From Microbacterium timonense (lineage in GTDB: Bacteria > Actinomycetota > Actinomycetes > Actinomycetales > Microbacteriaceae), in assembly GCF_900292075.1 (NCBI RefSeq), contig NZ_OLMV01000002.1, positions 1 through 64,000 of the forward strand: 64,000 nucleotides of DNA, read 5' to 3'. Shown in pieces: positions 53,064 to 60,201 of this stretch. A program made the position numbers and the translations under genes. Numbering within the stretch: position 1 is the stretch's first letter; each line of letters starts with the position of its first letter. Under the pieces are notes generated by a model. The model searched no databases and was not told the DNA's origin. It saw only the letters and a program-made list of their open reading frames with translations.

Positions 53064-53899
53064 CGTGGCGCCTCGGCACGCCACGCGCGCACCAGCAGCA
53101 GGACGCCGACCGCCGTCACCAGCAGCAGCAGGGAGAGCGCGACGGCGGTCCCCTGTGAGACGCCCGCTCCGTTGAAGGCCGTATAGATCGCGAGCGGCAT
53201 CGTCTGCGTGACGCCCGGGGCGTTCCCGGCGAACAGCGCCGTCGCGCCGAACTCGCCGATCGCCCGGGCGAAGCACAGCACGATGCCCGCGACCAGGCCC
53301 GGCGCCGCCAGGGGCAGGGTGACACGACGGAGGATCGTCCACCGGCCGGCGCCCAGGCCTGCCGCCGCCTGCTCGAAGCCGACCCCGGTCGCCCGCAGCG
53401 AGCCCTCGAGCGCCAGCACGAGGAAGGGCAGCGCGACGAAGGCCTGCGCGAGCACCACCGCGGTGGTGGTGAACGGGATCCGGATGCCCCACTCGCCCAG
53501 CACCCCGCCCAGCCAGCTGGTCCGACCCAAGAGGAACAGCATGGCCACCCCGCCGACCATGGGCGGCAGCACGAGCGGCACCGTCACCAGCGCCCGCAGC
53601 ACCGCGGCGACCCGTACCGTGCTGCGCGCGATGAGGAGCGCGAGCGGGACGCCCAGCAGCACGCACACCGCCGTCGCGACCGCGCCCGTCCCCAACGAGA
53701 GGCCGAGCGCCGACACGGCCTGCGGGGAGCTGACGTCCGCCCAGAGCGTCGACCAGTCCACCCGCAGCACGAGGGCGCCCAAGGGCAGCAGCAGCAGAGC
53801 CAGCCCGACGGCGGCCGGAACCGCCAGGACGCGTGGGACGAACCCGGCGCGGTCCCGGCGTGACGATACCCGCGGCCCGTCGGAGACGACGCTCGTCAT
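53060..53899 (-). CDS. modB: Molybdate ABC transporter permease ModB
   Basis: The 279-aa protein has five to six membrane helices, VPLVLPPMVGGVAMLFLLG (a ModB/CysT signature) and the coupling loop EQAAAGLGAGRWTILRRVTLPLAAPG. Both ends overlap neighbours: its ATG the modA stop and its stop the modC ATG (four bases each), giving strict modA-modB-modC coupling. Confidence 0.93.
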   Translation of the reverse strand: MTSVVSDGPRVSSRRDRAGFVPRVLAVPAAVGLALLLLPLGALVLRVDWSTLWADVSSPQAVSALGLSLGTGAVATAVCVLLGVPLALLIARSTVRVAAVLRALVTVPLVLPPMVGGVAMLFLLGRTSWLGGVLGEWGIRIPFTTTAVVLAQAFVALPFLVLALEGSLRATGVGFEQAAAGLGAGRWTILRRVTLPLAAPGLVAGIVLCFARAIGEFGATALFAGNAPGVTQTMPLAIYTAFNGAGVSQGTAVALSLLLLVTAVGVLLLVRAWRAEAPR

Positions 53900-54699
53900 G
53901 GCGCCCCGAACCCGAGCCCGGCGAGCACGCGGCGGCCCTCGTCGCTGCGCACGAAGGCGACGAATGCATCCGCTGCCTGGGGGTTCGCCGCGTCCGTGAG
54001 CGTGGCGACGGGATACCTGTTCACGACGTCATCCGCGCCCGGCACGTCGAGGGCATCGACCGCGTCGCTGGTGGCGACATCCGTCACGTAGACGAGACCG
54101 GCATCGGCTTCACCGGCGGCGACCTTGGCGAGCACCGCCGTGACGTTCTGCTCGTAGCTGTCGACCCTCGGCTCCACCCCTGCGCGCGAGAGCAGCGCCG
54201 CCGATGCGGCACCGCACGGCACCTCGGGGGCGCAGAGCACCACGGTCCGGCTCGGGTCGGCCAGGTCGCTGAGGCCCTGCACCCCGCCGGGATCGCCGGC
54301 GGGGACCACGAGCACGAGCGTGTTGGTCGCGAACAGCATTGGATCGCCCGCGAGACCCGCGTCGACCACCTTCTGCATGTTCTTCTCGTCGGCCGACGCG
54401 AACACGTCGGCCGGGGCCCCCTCGATGATCTGGGTGGCGAGGGTCGATGACCCGTCGTAGGTGATCGGCTGCACGTCGACGGACGGATGCTGCTCCTCGA
54501 ACCGGGTCGCCAGCTCGTCGAAGGCAGTGGCGAGCGAGGCCGCGGCATAGACGGTGAGGTCGCCCGCAACCGCTTCGCCCGACGTGAGGGGCGCCGTCGT
54601 CGTCGCGGCAGGGTCACCGTCGCCGCCGGCGCATCCCGCTGACACGAGAACGAGGGCGCCGGCGCCGAGGATGACGCCGAAGAAGCGGGAGGCACGCAT
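53896..54699 (-). CDS. modA: Molybdate-binding lipoprotein ModA
   Basis: The 267-aa protein has a lipoprotein signal (MRASRFFGVILGAGALVLVS, lipobox SAGC, Cys23) and the ModA fold: LTVYAAASLATAFDELATRF, ITYDGSSTLATQI, APADVFASADEKNM and YPVATLTDAANPQAADAFV, with Ser and Asp residues placed to bind the oxyanion. It starts 3 bp after the stop of the HTH-TOBE gene. Confidence 0.94.
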   Translation of the reverse strand: MRASRFFGVILGAGALVLVSAGCAGGDGDPAATTTAPLTSGEAVAGDLTVYAAASLATAFDELATRFEEQHPSVDVQPITYDGSSTLATQIIEGAPADVFASADEKNMQKVVDAGLAGDPMLFATNTLVLVVPAGDPGGVQGLSDLADPSRTVVLCAPEVPCGAASAALLSRAGVEPRVDSYEQNVTAVLAKVAAGEADAGLVYVTDVATSDAVDALDVPGADDVVNRYPVATLTDAANPQAADAFVAFVRSDEGRRVLAGLGFGAP

Positions 54700-54702
54700 C
54701 GC

Positions 54703-55095
54703 TCAGCCTTTCGGCGTCTCGACGATCACCGTCGTCGCCTTCACCACCGCGACCGCCAGCGAACCCGGCTCCAGGGCGAGATCGCGCACCGCCTCCGCCG
54801 ACATGAGGGACACCACGCGATGCGGTCCGGCCTGGATGTCGACTTGCGCCATCACACCGTCCATCTGCACCCGCGTCACGAGCCCGACGAACCGGTTGCG
54901 GGCGCTGGAGAGCACGTCTGCGGGGTCCCGCGGCGTCTCGGCGAGGGCGACCGCCTGGGCAGCCAGCGCGTCTCCGGGTATCTGGATCGGCGCATCTCCC
55001 GTCGTCGCCAGGATGCCGGCATCCACCCACCGGCGCACCGTGTCGTCGCTCACGCCGAGCAGACGCGCGGCCTCCGAGATCTTGTAGGCGGGCAC
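54703..55095 (-). CDS. HTH-TOBE protein, probable one-component molybdate regulator
   Basis: The 130-aa protein joins a BldC/MerR-like helix-turn-helix (about 1-50: YKISEAARLLGVSDDTVRRWVDAG) to a single TOBE/molybdopterin-binding domain (about 62-128: SARNRFVGLVTRVQMDGVMA, VDIQAGPHRVVSLMS, GSLAVAVVKATTVIVE). The TOBE part binds molybdate or a pterin as in ModE, but the HTH class differs from ModE. It lies directly upstream of modABC and divergent from the moeZ operon, with paired palindromes between. Repression of uptake when molybdate is abundant is inferred. Confidence 0.85.
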   Translation of the reverse strand: MPAYKISEAARLLGVSDDTVRRWVDAGILATTGDAPIQIPGDALAAQAVALAETPRDPADVLSSARNRFVGLVTRVQMDGVMAQVDIQAGPHRVVSLMSAEAVRDLALEPGSLAVAVVKATTVIVETPKG

Positions 55096-55110
55096 GGTCC
55101 CACGGTATCA

Positions 55111-55122
55111 CCGCACCTGCGA
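55111..55122. promoter_or_regulatory. Candidate operator 1, CCGCA-N2-TGCGA
   Basis: CCGCACCTGCGA lies 16 bp upstream of the HTH-TOBE gene start, in the divergent gap. It matches the second, perfect palindrome in all but one base of the arms. Confidence 0.55.
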
Positions 55123-55141
55123 GGAAATTCGATCAGTTGTG

Positions 55142-55153
55142 CCGCACTTGCGG
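55142..55153. promoter_or_regulatory. Candidate operator 2, CCGCA-N2-TGCGG
   Basis: CCGCACTTGCGG is a perfect 5-bp-arm palindrome whose centre is 31 bp (about three helical turns) from operator 1. It lies 68 bp upstream of the moeZ start. Together the two sites could allow one regulator to control both divergent operons. Confidence 0.55.
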
Positions 55154-55221
55154 CGCCAATGTGGAACCCCGTCTGCGGGTCGGCCGGCCCCGGCAGCGAC
55201 CGCCGAGACTAGCCTGAACAC

Positions 55222-56349
55222 ATGGCATTTCCCCCACTGGTCGACCCGGTCGCCGAGCTCAGCGACGCGGAGCGGACGCGGACCGCGCGCCATCGCGTTC
55301 TCGCCGGATTCGGCGACATCGCCCAGCGCCGGCTGGCCGCCGCACATGTCGCCGTCGTCGGGGCGGGCGGGCTGGGGTCGCCCGCTGTGCTGGCGCTGGC
55401 TGCCGCGGGGGTCGGCACGCTCACGGTGATCGACGACGACATCGTCGAGGCGTCCAACCTCCAACGCCAGATCATGCACCGCGTGGACGACGTGGGATCG
55501 CCGAAGACGGATTCGGCGGTGCGCGTGGCAGCCGACCTCTCCCCCGCGACCGTCGTCCGTGCGGTGCGCGAACGTCTCACGGCCGACAATGCCCGTGACC
55601 TGCTGGTCGGCGCGCACGTCGTCATCGACGGCACCGACACGTTTCAGACGCGCGAGATCGTGGCCACGGCCACGGAGGAGCTCGGCACACCGCTGGTCTG
55701 GGGTGTGGTGCAGGAGTTCCACGCACAGGTGACGGTGTTCTGGTCCTCCCCTCCCCCGGGTGCCACGCCGGTGCTGCTCTCGGACCTGTATCCGCCGGAT
55801 GCCGGCCGCGAGGCGCCCTCGTGCGCGGCGGTGGGCGTGCTCGGCGCGCTGTGCCTGCAGATCGGCGCACTGCTGGCGACCGAAGCGATCAAGCTCCTCA
55901 CCGGCGTGGGCGAGCCGTTGCTCGGGCGCGTGCTCGTGATCGACGCCCTCCGCGCACGCACCGACGAGGTGCCCCTGCGACCGGCCACGGCCGAGGGGCC
56001 GCTGCGGCCGGCCGAGACCGGCACGGCGCCCGCGGACCCGAGTCCGGCCATCCCTCAACTCACGCCGGCCGAGGCGCTCGCGGCCCAGCGGTCGGGCGCG
56101 GTGCTGCTGGACGTTCGCGAGCCCTTCGAGACCGAGCGCGGCGTCATCCCCGGTTCGATCCTGACGCCCCTCGGCGAGGTGCTGGCCGATCCGCGGCGCG
56201 TCACGGCAGAGCAGGTGGTCGTCGTCTGCCAGGTCGGTCTGCGCGCGCAGCGCGCCGCCGCCGCGCTGCGCGCCGCCGGCATCGAGGCATCCGTCCTGGC
56301 CGGCGGCATCGACGCGTGGAACCGCGACCGCGCGGCGGTGCGCGCGTGA
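55222..56349 (+). CDS. moeZ: MoeB/ThiF adenylyltransferase fused to a rhodanese domain (MoeZ-like)
   Basis: The 375-aa protein has an E1-like domain (about 20-260): VAVVGAGGLGSPAVLALAAAGVG, DIVEASNLQRQIMH, IDGTDTFQTR and APSCAAVGVLGALC. A rhodanese domain follows (about 275-372) with LLDVREPFETERGVIPGS and VVVCQVGLRAQRAA (persulfide Cys). It activates the MoaD C-terminus by adenylation and supplies sulfur. The two zinc CxxC pairs of E. coli MoeB are missing: the first position reads ATPVLLSDLY, and the second is replaced by the linker. First gene of a six-gene coupled run. Confidence 0.9.
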   Translation: MAFPPLVDPVAELSDAERTRTARHRVLAGFGDIAQRRLAAAHVAVVGAGGLGSPAVLALAAAGVGTLTVIDDDIVEASNLQRQIMHRVDDVGSPKTDSAVRVAADLSPATVVRAVRERLTADNARDLLVGAHVVIDGTDTFQTREIVATATEELGTPLVWGVVQEFHAQVTVFWSSPPPGATPVLLSDLYPPDAGREAPSCAAVGVLGALCLQIGALLATEAIKLLTGVGEPLLGRVLVIDALRARTDEVPLRPATAEGPLRPAETGTAPADPSPAIPQLTPAEALAAQRSGAVLLDVREPFETERGVIPGSILTPLGEVLADPRRVTAEQVVVVCQVGLRAQRAAAALRAAGIEASVLAGGIDAWNRDRAAVRA

Positions 56350-57590
56350 GCGGCCTGAGAACCGTCGAGGAGCATCTGGGCGTCGTCCTCTCCGCCGTGA
56401 CCGCGCTCCCGGTCGAGCGCGTGTCGCTCGCGCACGCGCATGGCCGCACGCTGCGCGAGCCGGTGCGCGCCGCCGTCGACATCCCGGTGTTCGACAACTC
56501 CGCGATGGACGGGTTCGCGGTGCGGTTCACGGATGTCGCGGCAGCCGCGCCCGACACGCCCGCCGTCGTCCGCGTCGTCGCCGACCTGCCCGCGGGCACC
56601 GCTTCCGATCCCCGGCTCGGCGCGGGCGAGGCGGCCCGCATCATGACCGGCTCCCCCGTGCCGTCGGATGCCGATGCGATCGTCCCGTTCGAAGACACGG
56701 CGGCCGGGCTGGCCGACTCGCTCGCCACGGCGACGGTGCTCCGAGCCCCGCAGCGCGTCGGCGTCCATATCCGGCGGGCAGGGGAAGACGTCCGGGCGGG
56801 GGATGTGGTGCTCCCGGCGGGCGAGCTGATCGGCCCCCTTCAGCTGGCCGCTGCGGCCGCGGCCGGCGTCGCCGAGCTCGTCGCCTCGCGACTGCCGCGC
56901 GTCGCCGTCGTCTCCACGGGCAGCGAGCTGGTCGAACCGGGCTCGCCCCTCAGGCGCGGCCAGATCCCCGAGTCCAACAGCGTGCTGCTGGCCGCTCTCG
57001 CCGCTGAGGCGGGCGCCGAGGTGGTGCGTCGCACCAGTGTGCCGGACGATCCGGGGGCGCTGGAGTCCGTCGTCGCCAAGGTCCTCGATCCGGACTCCGC
57101 GGCCCGCGCCGACGTGGTGATCTTCTCGGGCGGCGTCAGCGCCGGGGCATACGAGGTCGTGAAGACCACCCTCACCGGCGCGATGGAGTTCTCGAAGGTG
57201 GCGATGCAGCCGGGCAAGCCGCAGGGCTTCGGCCGCCTGGAGTCCGGAGCACTGCTGTTCGGGCTGCCGGGGAATCCGGTGAGCGCCGCCGTGTCGTTCG
57301 AGGTGTTCGTCCGCCCTGCGCTGCTCGCCCTCCAGGGGCGGAACGACATCTCGCGGCGGATCATCCGCCTGGCGGCGGGCACCGGCTGGCGCACGCCCCC
57401 CGACCGCCGGCAGTACCTTCCGGTCACGATCGACCGCAGCGATCCGCGTTCCTGGCGGGTGCTGCCCGCGACGTCGGGCGGCTCGCACCTGGCCGGTGGC
57501 CTGGGTCGCGCAGAGGCGTACGCGATCGTGCCTGCGGAGGTGCAGGCGGTCGCCGCGGGGGATCTCGTGGATGTCATGCTGATCTCATGA
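56346..57590 (+). CDS. moeA: Molybdopterin molybdenumtransferase MoeA
   Basis: GTG 56346 overlaps the moeZ stop. The 414-aa protein has the MoeA landmarks VFDNSAMDGFAVRF, GEAARIMTGSPVPSDADAIVP, VAVVSTGSELVEPG, QIPESNSVLLAALA, VIFSGGVSAGAYEVVK and LLFGLPGNPVSAAVSFEVFVRPAL. It inserts molybdate into adenylylated molybdopterin. Its stop overlaps the moaC start (ATGA). Confidence 0.96.
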   Translation: MSGLRTVEEHLGVVLSAVTALPVERVSLAHAHGRTLREPVRAAVDIPVFDNSAMDGFAVRFTDVAAAAPDTPAVVRVVADLPAGTASDPRLGAGEAARIMTGSPVPSDADAIVPFEDTAAGLADSLATATVLRAPQRVGVHIRRAGEDVRAGDVVLPAGELIGPLQLAAAAAAGVAELVASRLPRVAVVSTGSELVEPGSPLRRGQIPESNSVLLAALAAEAGAEVVRRTSVPDDPGALESVVAKVLDPDSAARADVVIFSGGVSAGAYEVVKTTLTGAMEFSKVAMQPGKPQGFGRLESGALLFGLPGNPVSAAVSFEVFVRPALLALQGRNDISRRIIRLAAGTGWRTPPDRRQYLPVTIDRSDPRSWRVLPATSGGSHLAGGLGRAEAYAIVPAEVQAVAAGDLVDVMLIS

Positions 57591-58081
57591 GCACACAGCC
57601 GTCGCCGACGTTCACGCACCTCGATGACAGCGGCCACGCACGAATGGTCGACGTCACGCTCAAGCAGCCGACCGTGCGCTCGGCGACCGCACGCGGCACC
57701 GTGCGCTGCGCGCCCCACGTCGTGTCGGCGCTGCGGGACGGCTCCGTGCCGAAGGGCGATGTGCTCGCGGTCGCACGGATCGCCGGCATCCAGGCCGCCA
57801 AGCGGACGCCCGAACTGCTGCCCCTGGCGCACGTGATCGGCGTACACGGCGCCGTCGTCGACCTTGCGATCACCGATGACGGCGTGGAGATCGAGGCGAC
57901 GGTGCGCACGGCCGATCGCACCGGCGTCGAGATGGAGGCGCTCACCGCCGTGTCGGTGGCCGCCCTGGCCGTCGTCGACATGGTGAAGGCCCTCGACAAG
58001 GCCACGTCGATCCACGACGTTCGGATCGTCGCGAAGACCGGCGGCAAGAGCGGCGACTGGGCTCGCGCCGGCGAGGCATGA
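57587..58081 (+). CDS. moaC: Cyclic pyranopterin monophosphate synthase MoaC
   Basis: The 164-aa protein has FTHLDDSGHARMVDVTLK, AARIAGIQAAKRTPELLPLAH-type substrate segment (residues about 60-80, with KRT and LPLAH), VEIEATVRTADRTGVEMEAL and VVDMVKALDK (catalytic Lys/Asp region). It converts the MoaA product to cPMP. Four-base overlaps on both sides place it in the moe/moa operon. Confidence 0.95.
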   Translation: MSTQPSPTFTHLDDSGHARMVDVTLKQPTVRSATARGTVRCAPHVVSALRDGSVPKGDVLAVARIAGIQAAKRTPELLPLAHVIGVHGAVVDLAITDDGVEIEATVRTADRTGVEMEALTAVSVAALAVVDMVKALDKATSIHDVRIVAKTGGKSGDWARAGEA

Positions 58082-58737
58082 GCGCCCCCACTTCTGCGGT
58101 CCCCGGCGGGCTCGGCGCGATCCTCCTCGCCGGCGGCAGGGCGTCGCGGGTCGACGGTGCGGTCAAGCCGCTCTTCGAGGTCGCGGGGCGCACGCTGCTG
58201 CAGAGCGCGGTGGATGCTGCGACCCGCGCCGGCGCCCGGCCGCTCACCGTCGTCGGCCCGACGCTGGACGAGGCGCTCGCGGTCAGCTGGGTGCGCGAGG
58301 ACCCGCCGTTCGGCGGGCCGGCCGCCGCGGTCGTGGCGGCCCTGTCGTCGTGGTCGGACGACGACCCGGCTTGGACGCTCCTGCTGGCGTGCGATCTTCC
58401 CGCGGCCGGCGCTGCGGTCCGCCGTCTCGTCGGCGACCTCGCGCTGCTTCCGGCGGACGCCGACGGTCTGTGCCTGGGTGACAGTTCCAGCCGGCCGCAG
58501 TGGCTGACCGGGGTGTATCGCACACGCGCGCTGCGAGCGGCGGCATCCGCCCTGCCGACGGCCGGCCGCGATGCACCGGTGCGCGCGCTGATGCACGACC
58601 TGGCGATCACGGTCGTGGCGGCGCCGGACGCTCTCACCCGCGACATCGACACGTGGGAGGATCTTGACGAGGCACGACGGCGCTCCGGCGCCGGCACCGC
58701 CGCACCCGAGGCGCGATACCCCGAGGAGCAGACATGA
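58078..58737 (+). CDS. mobA: Molybdenum cofactor guanylyltransferase MobA-like
   Basis: The 219-aa nucleotidyltransferase has AILLAGGRASRVDGAVKPLF (LAGG-x-SR-x-K signature, slightly expanded), EDPPFGGPAAAVVAAL, WTLLLACDLPAA and QWLTGVYRTRAL, ending DIDTWEDLDEAR. It attaches GMP to the molybdopterin cofactor, giving the (bis-)MGD form used by DMSO-reductase-family enzymes such as the one encoded at 60.2 kb. It is coupled to moaC and to the DUF6457 gene. Confidence 0.9.
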   Translation: MSAPTSAVPGGLGAILLAGGRASRVDGAVKPLFEVAGRTLLQSAVDAATRAGARPLTVVGPTLDEALAVSWVREDPPFGGPAAAVVAALSSWSDDDPAWTLLLACDLPAAGAAVRRLVGDLALLPADADGLCLGDSSSRPQWLTGVYRTRALRAAASALPTAGRDAPVRALMHDLAITVVAAPDALTRDIDTWEDLDEARRRSGAGTAAPEARYPEEQT

Positions 58738-59003
58738 GCGAGCAGTCCCGCACCCTTCCCCCCGAGGCGCTGGATGCCTGGGCGGCGGCCCTCCGCGAGC
58801 GCTTCGGCCTGGCCGACGCCGACGTGCCGGTGGCCGCCGTGCTGGATCTCACACGCGACGTGGCGAACGGGGTCGCCCGGCCGGCCGCGCCCCTGGGCGC
58901 GTTCGTCGCCGGACTGGTCGCCGGACGTGCGGGGACCGACCCGTCGGAGGTGCTGCGTGCCCTTCGCGAGGTCGCCGCCGTCGCCGAGGGCTGGGAGGGG
59001 TAG
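58734..59003 (+). CDS. DUF6457 protein in the molybdenum-cofactor operon
   Basis: The 89-aa helical protein (LDAWAAALRERFGLADADVP, VLDLTRDVANGVARPAAPLGAFVAGLVAG) matches the small DUF6457 proteins that travel with mobA in actinobacteria, sometimes as a fusion to it. Function is unknown. It resembles an alpha-helical accessory domain. Its start overlaps the mobA stop by four bases and its TAG shares one base with the moaD GTG. Confidence 0.82.
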   Translation: MSEQSRTLPPEALDAWAAALRERFGLADADVPVAAVLDLTRDVANGVARPAAPLGAFVAGLVAGRAGTDPSEVLRALREVAAVAEGWEG

Positions 59004-59236
59004 TGCCCGTCGTCCGTTATTTCGCCGCCGCGCAGGACGCCTCGGGCGTGGACTCCGAGCGGCGGTCCGAGACCACGCTCGGAGAACTGCGGCGCGCGGT
59101 GTCGGCCGCGCATCCCGGGCTCGGCGGCATCCTCCCCCGTTGCGCGGTGCTCGTGGGCGGCTCGCGCGTCGCCGACGAGACTGCGCTCGGCGCGGACGAC
59201 GTCGTCGACGTGCTGCCGCCCTTCGCAGGAGGCTGA
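59003..59236 (+). CDS. moaD: Molybdopterin synthase small subunit MoaD
   Basis: GTG 59003 overlaps the preceding TAG by one base. The 77-aa ubiquitin-fold protein runs VVRYFAAAQDASGV, TTLGELRRAVSAAHP, LVGGSRVADETALG and DDVVDVLPPFAGG. The C-terminal Gly-Gly is the site of adenylation by MoeZ and thiocarboxylation. It ends the plus-strand cofactor operon. Confidence 0.93.
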   Translation: MPVVRYFAAAQDASGVDSERRSETTLGELRRAVSAAHPGLGGILPRCAVLVGGSRVADETALGADDVVDVLPPFAGG

Positions 59237-59252
59237 GACGCGGCTGTGCGGG

Positions 59253-59693
59253 TCAGCCGCCCAGGCCGAGCCAGGTGGCCGTGCCGTCGGATTCGACCTG
59301 GCGCTTCCAGACCGGCAGTCCCGTCTTGATCGTCTCGATCAGCGTGCGGCACACATCGAACGCCTCGGCCCGATGCGCCGCGGCCACCGCGATGACCACG
59401 GCCGCATCGCCGACACGCAGCGTTCCGACCCGGTGCGACACCGCCACGACGGCGTCCGTCGCGCCGATGGCCTCAGCCGCGAGGCGCGTGAGTGTGCTCT
59501 CCGCGTCGGGGTGCGCCGAGTACTCCAGGGCGACGACATCGGTCGCGGCATCCGGGTCATGGTCGCGGACACGGCCGACGAAGGTCGTCACCGCTCCCAT
59601 GCGGGAATCGTCCACGGCACGCAGGTGCGCGTCGAGATCGAGCGGCTCGGCGCTGATGGCGGCCAGCCGCACCGCTCCACCCCCGGCCGCCAT
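59253..59693 (-). CDS. moaE: Molybdopterin synthase large subunit MoaE
   Basis: The 146-aa protein has GAVTTFVGRVRDHDP, VVALEYSAHPDAE, VAVSHRVGTLRVGDAAVVIAVAAAHR, TLIETIKTGLPVWKRQVESDG with the catalytic Lys. With MoaD it converts cPMP to molybdopterin. It converges with moaD, and its ATG overlaps the stop of the mog gene (ATGA). Confidence 0.95.
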   Translation of the reverse strand: MAAGGGAVRLAAISAEPLDLDAHLRAVDDSRMGAVTTFVGRVRDHDPDAATDVVALEYSAHPDAESTLTRLAAEAIGATDAVVAVSHRVGTLRVGDAAVVIAVAAAHRAEAFDVCRTLIETIKTGLPVWKRQVESDGTATWLGLGG

Positions 59694-60172
59694 CAGTGGT
59701 CTCCCCCGCCGAGCTGATCGAGCACATGCCGCGCGATCGACAGCACCACCGGCATCCCCGACGCCACCCCGCCCGGCGACCCGGGAAGATTGACGACGAG
59801 GGCACCGTGCGGGTCGACGACGCCCGCCAGTCCACGGCTGAGCATTCCGGCGGGCTTCGCGGACGCGCCCAGGCGCCGCAGCTCTTCGGCGATGCCGGGG
59901 ATCTCGCGGGTCACCACGCGGGCCGTGCCTTCAGGCGTCTGGTCCCGCGGTGAGACGCCCGTGCCCCCGGTGGTGACGATCAGCTTCACACCCGCGACCA
60001 CCTCGGCGGTGAGGGCGCGCTCGACGTTGTCGGCGCCGTCCGCCACCACGACCGCGTCATCGCAGTCGAACCCCGCCTCCCGCAGCGCGGCGACGGCGAT
60101 CGGTCCGCTGCCGTCCTGCCGCTCTCCCGCAGCGGAGCGGTCCGACACGGTGATCACAGCGGCGCGGGTCAT
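59693..60172 (-). CDS. mog: Molybdopterin adenylyltransferase (MogA/MoaB family)
   Basis: The 159-aa protein has AVITVSDRSAAGERQDGSGP, VKLIVTTGGTGVSPRDQTPEG (the GGTG nucleotide/pterin-binding loop), SRGLAGVVDPHGALVVNLPGSPGGVASG. It adenylylates molybdopterin before MoeA inserts molybdenum. It lies 29 bp after the FdhF-like gene in the same direction and is coupled to moaE. Confidence 0.94.
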   Translation of the reverse strand: MTRAAVITVSDRSAAGERQDGSGPIAVAALREAGFDCDDAVVVADGADNVERALTAEVVAGVKLIVTTGGTGVSPRDQTPEGTARVVTREIPGIAEELRRLGASAKPAGMLSRGLAGVVDPHGALVVNLPGSPGGVASGMPVVLSIARHVLDQLGGGDH

Positions 60173-60201
60173 GCCTCCAGCCTAGGCACCACCGGCATCC
60201 G

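Noticed and set aside
52816-53175. Arg/Pro-rich plus-strand frames opposite modC and modB
   Set aside because: No domain, no ribosome-binding site, and fully covered by the coupled modABC operon on the other strand.
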